A stretch of 64,000 nucleotides of DNA from Flammeovirga pectinis. GTDB taxonomy: Bacteria > Bacteroidota > Bacteroidia > Cytophagales > Flammeovirgaceae. Location: positions 744,001 through 808,000 of the forward strand of contig NZ_CP034562.1 in the NCBI RefSeq assembly GCF_003970675.1, written 5' to 3'. The notes under the pieces are model-generated. The model saw only the letters and a program-made list of their open reading frames with translations. It did not search any database and was not told where the DNA came from. Below, in pieces: positions 62,595-64,000 of this stretch. How positions within the stretch are numbered: the stretch's first letter is position 1; each line of letters starts with the position of its first letter. The translations under genes were made by a program, and so were the position numbers.

Positions 62595-62882
62595 GTGTTT
62601 TTAATTTTGAGTGTGTAAAATAAAATTTAAGTCTAATCTACTCCTAAGAAAGTAACCTGATTGTATGAATAACAAAAGGTTTGAAATCTTTATCAGAATT
62701 TATAGAAAATACCATTAATAACCCTCTAAAAATAGGGATTTTTCACTTTTGTAAAGATACATTGTGTAACTACACTTGACAAACTACTTTTTATCTTTTT
62801 GGTTTCAATCTATTTTGCAACCTTTGTAGAAGAAAAGTAATTATTGAAACAAAAGAGGGCTTCCCTCAAGAATAAAAATAAG

Positions 62883-63485
62883 ATGGCACTAAAAACTCGT
62901 GTATTCGTATCTGATGTTGATAATTTAGGAGATGGAAGATATTGTGCAGGAATGGGCGTAGAAATGATTGGCTTCCCAATAGAAGCGTCTCATAAACGTT
63001 ATGTTTCTCCTGATAAGTTTAAGGAAATAGCTGGATGGTTAGCGGGAATTAAATTTGTTGGAGAGGTATATGAATCTGCTGAAATTAATTTTGATGATTA
63101 CGAAGCTATCGACGTAGTAGTTACAGATAATGCAGCATTAATCAACGATTTATCAAAAAGTACTAAACCACTTATTTATAAAATTGCAGTTTCTGATTTT
63201 GATGAAGCAGAGCAGCAGATGTCTCTTTTAGATCATCAGGTAGATTATTTCTTGTTAGAGTTTTCAGAAGAATTATCGGAAGAGTCAATGAAGAAGATTC
63301 ATGCTTTGACGGAAGAATATAAAGTATTTATTGCAGGAGGTTTTAATGAAGACTCAGTAAATACATTATTAGAAACAGCAAAACCAGAAGGGATTGCCTT
63401 AAAAGGTGGTTCTGAAGTAGCTGTTGGCATAAATACATTTGATGGATTAGTAGAAGTGATCGAAGCCATTGAGGATTGGTCATAA
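62883..63485 (+). CDS. TrpF-like protein without catalytic residues
   Basis: 200 residues from ATG 62883 (an in-frame TTG at 62844 is less likely). A phosphoribosylanthranilate-isomerase-like barrel: MGVEMIGFPIE, FKEIAGWLAGIKFVGE, IAGGFNEDSVNTLLE and GIALKGGSEVAVG correspond to TrpF blocks. The N-terminal KICG with the catalytic Cys is replaced by KTRVFVSD, and the general acid Asp in LLD is Glu (LLEF). It is therefore unlikely to act as TrpF; no trp genes are nearby. Confidence 0.75.
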   Translation: MALKTRVFVSDVDNLGDGRYCAGMGVEMIGFPIEASHKRYVSPDKFKEIAGWLAGIKFVGEVYESAEINFDDYEAIDVVVTDNAALINDLSKSTKPLIYKIAVSDFDEAEQQMSLLDHQVDYFLLEFSEELSEESMKKIHALTEEYKVFIAGGFNEDSVNTLLETAKPEGIALKGGSEVAVGINTFDGLVEVIEAIEDWS

Positions 63486-63505
63486 TTATTAATTATCATA
63501 TTTAG

Positions 63506-63548
63506 AAAAAACATCGATTTTTATTTAAAGTCGATGTTTTTTCTTTTT
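63506..63548 (+). terminator. terminator of the TrpF-like gene
   Basis: AAAACATCGA pairs with TCGATGTTTT, followed by TTCTTTTT. It lies 19 bases before the next start codon. Confidence 0.7.
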
Positions 63549-63566
63549 CATAGCGTAAATTTCAGT

Positions 63567-63875
63567 ATGTATTTAGAAGCATGGAATAGATTAAAGGATC
63601 GTTTTGAGATAGAAGAAACGTATAAACCCCAAACGTTTGGAGATGCCGCAGATAAGTTATCTGAGTATTTTGAACATTTGCTGCGTAACGATACATCTAA
63701 ATTAATGAACGGGTTATACCGCATTGATATAAAAGAAGATTTAGTAAAAGAAGCTTTTGCAGAAGGAAACATGGCTGATATTGCAGATGCTTTGGCTCGT
63801 TTAGCGCTCCGAAGAGAATGGGAAAAACAAAAAATGAGAGAACGTTGGTCTAAAATGGGAGGTAGCGATTTATGA
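63567..63875 (+). CDS. small cytoplasmic protein upstream of xerD
   Basis: 102 residues from ATG 63567. Helical and charged (MYLEAWNRLKDRFEIEE, DIADALARLALRREWEKQKMRE in part). No family recognised. Its stop overlaps the xerD start as ATGA, so the two are co-translated. Confidence 0.72.
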   Translation: MYLEAWNRLKDRFEIEETYKPQTFGDAADKLSEYFEHLLRNDTSKLMNGLYRIDIKEDLVKEAFAEGNMADIADALARLALRREWEKQKMRERWSKMGGSDL

Positions 63876-64000
63876 ATTGGAAAATAACCATTAAGGATTA
63901 CGCAATGTACCTTAGGCTAGAAAGAGGTATGTCTAAGAATACAATAGAAGCCTATATTCGAGATGTAAATAAATTGCTAGAATACCTTGAGCTTTTAGAA
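63872..64000 (+). CDS. xerD: tyrosine recombinase XerD, N-terminal part (truncated by window edge)
   Basis: First 43 codons: the SAM-like core-binding domain with YLRLERGMSKNTIEAYIRDV, typical of XerD. The catalytic domain is outside the window. It resolves chromosome dimers at dif. Confidence 0.85.
   Translation, partial: MNWKITIKDYAMYLRLERGMSKNTIEAYIRDVNKLLEYLELLE

Noticed and set aside
1-64000. CRISPR arrays, insertion sequences, prophage, tRNA and rRNA genes
   Set aside because: No regularly spaced repeats, transposase frames, integrase-linked att duplications or RNA gene signatures were found. The only recombinase is the housekeeping-type xerD at the right edge.

Overview
The window (about one third G+C) looks like chromosomal DNA of a marine-type Bacteroidota, most likely class Cytophagia near Flammeovirga. 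The lineage call is an inference from several traits: promoters with a TAnnTTTG -7 element and no clear Shine-Dalgarno sequences; ECF sigma / FecR / STN-domain gene sets; SusC-like and DUF4249 proteins; an ABC-permease/M1-peptidase fusion; and an arginine pathway built on an N-acylornithine carbamoyltransferase. I see no tRNA, rRNA, CRISPR array, insertion sequence or prophage.

Layout. 1-426: start of a pullulanase lipoprotein, leftward. 738-9492: complete arginine operon, GNAT acyltransferase-argG-argC-argD-argF'-argB-argE-argH. It is preceded by a good promoter and a candidate 38-codon leader peptide ending Asn-Arg-Lys-Arg-Arg, and it is interrupted by terminator-like hairpins. 9592-12760: TonB receptor convergent with a nicotinamide riboside kinase/PnuC pair. 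12780-15955: J-domain protein, AraC regulator, SDR/epimerase. 15953-20758: head-GIN lipoprotein, a 45-codon small ORF with its own terminator, and an ECF sigma - FecR - STN/16-residue-repeat surface protein locus. 20883-24897: steroid-reductase-like membrane protein, rplS, lpxH, a secreted protein, YkgJ, a small secreted protein. 25106-29852: tandem His-rich outer-membrane paralogues, VOC protein, thioredoxin and lipoprotein, YgjV, an arginine-deiminase-like enzyme. 30427-34550: pckA, phosphate-selective-type porin, outer-membrane protein. 34669-39136: ABC permease/M1 fusion with its ATPase.

39348-64000: aldo/keto reductase; a four-gene ECF-sigma locus with two unknown small proteins and a membrane protein; two DEAD-box helicases; thioredoxin/TPR protein with a BstA-like DinB protein and a GNAT; methyltransferase; acyltransferase; sulfatase; two SlyD-like FKBPs with YwbE; hpt; three tandem unknown genes sharing a GDITSY-type motif (53670-55743); DUF4249 with a TonB receptor; a RamB-like regulator; an anti-sigma-like orphan; hisE; DUF6952-like and thioredoxin; a TrpF-like protein without catalytic residues; and the start of xerD.

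How the genes work together. The arginine operon can carry glutamate to arginine by the acylated route; residue Ala90 of the carbamoyltransferase predicts succinylated rather than acetylated intermediates. The best candidates for undescribed biology are the arginine leader region, the three-gene GDITSY cluster, the sigma/anti-sigma locus whose output is a repeat protein rather than a TonB receptor, and the TTG-initiated gene upstream of a second sigma factor.
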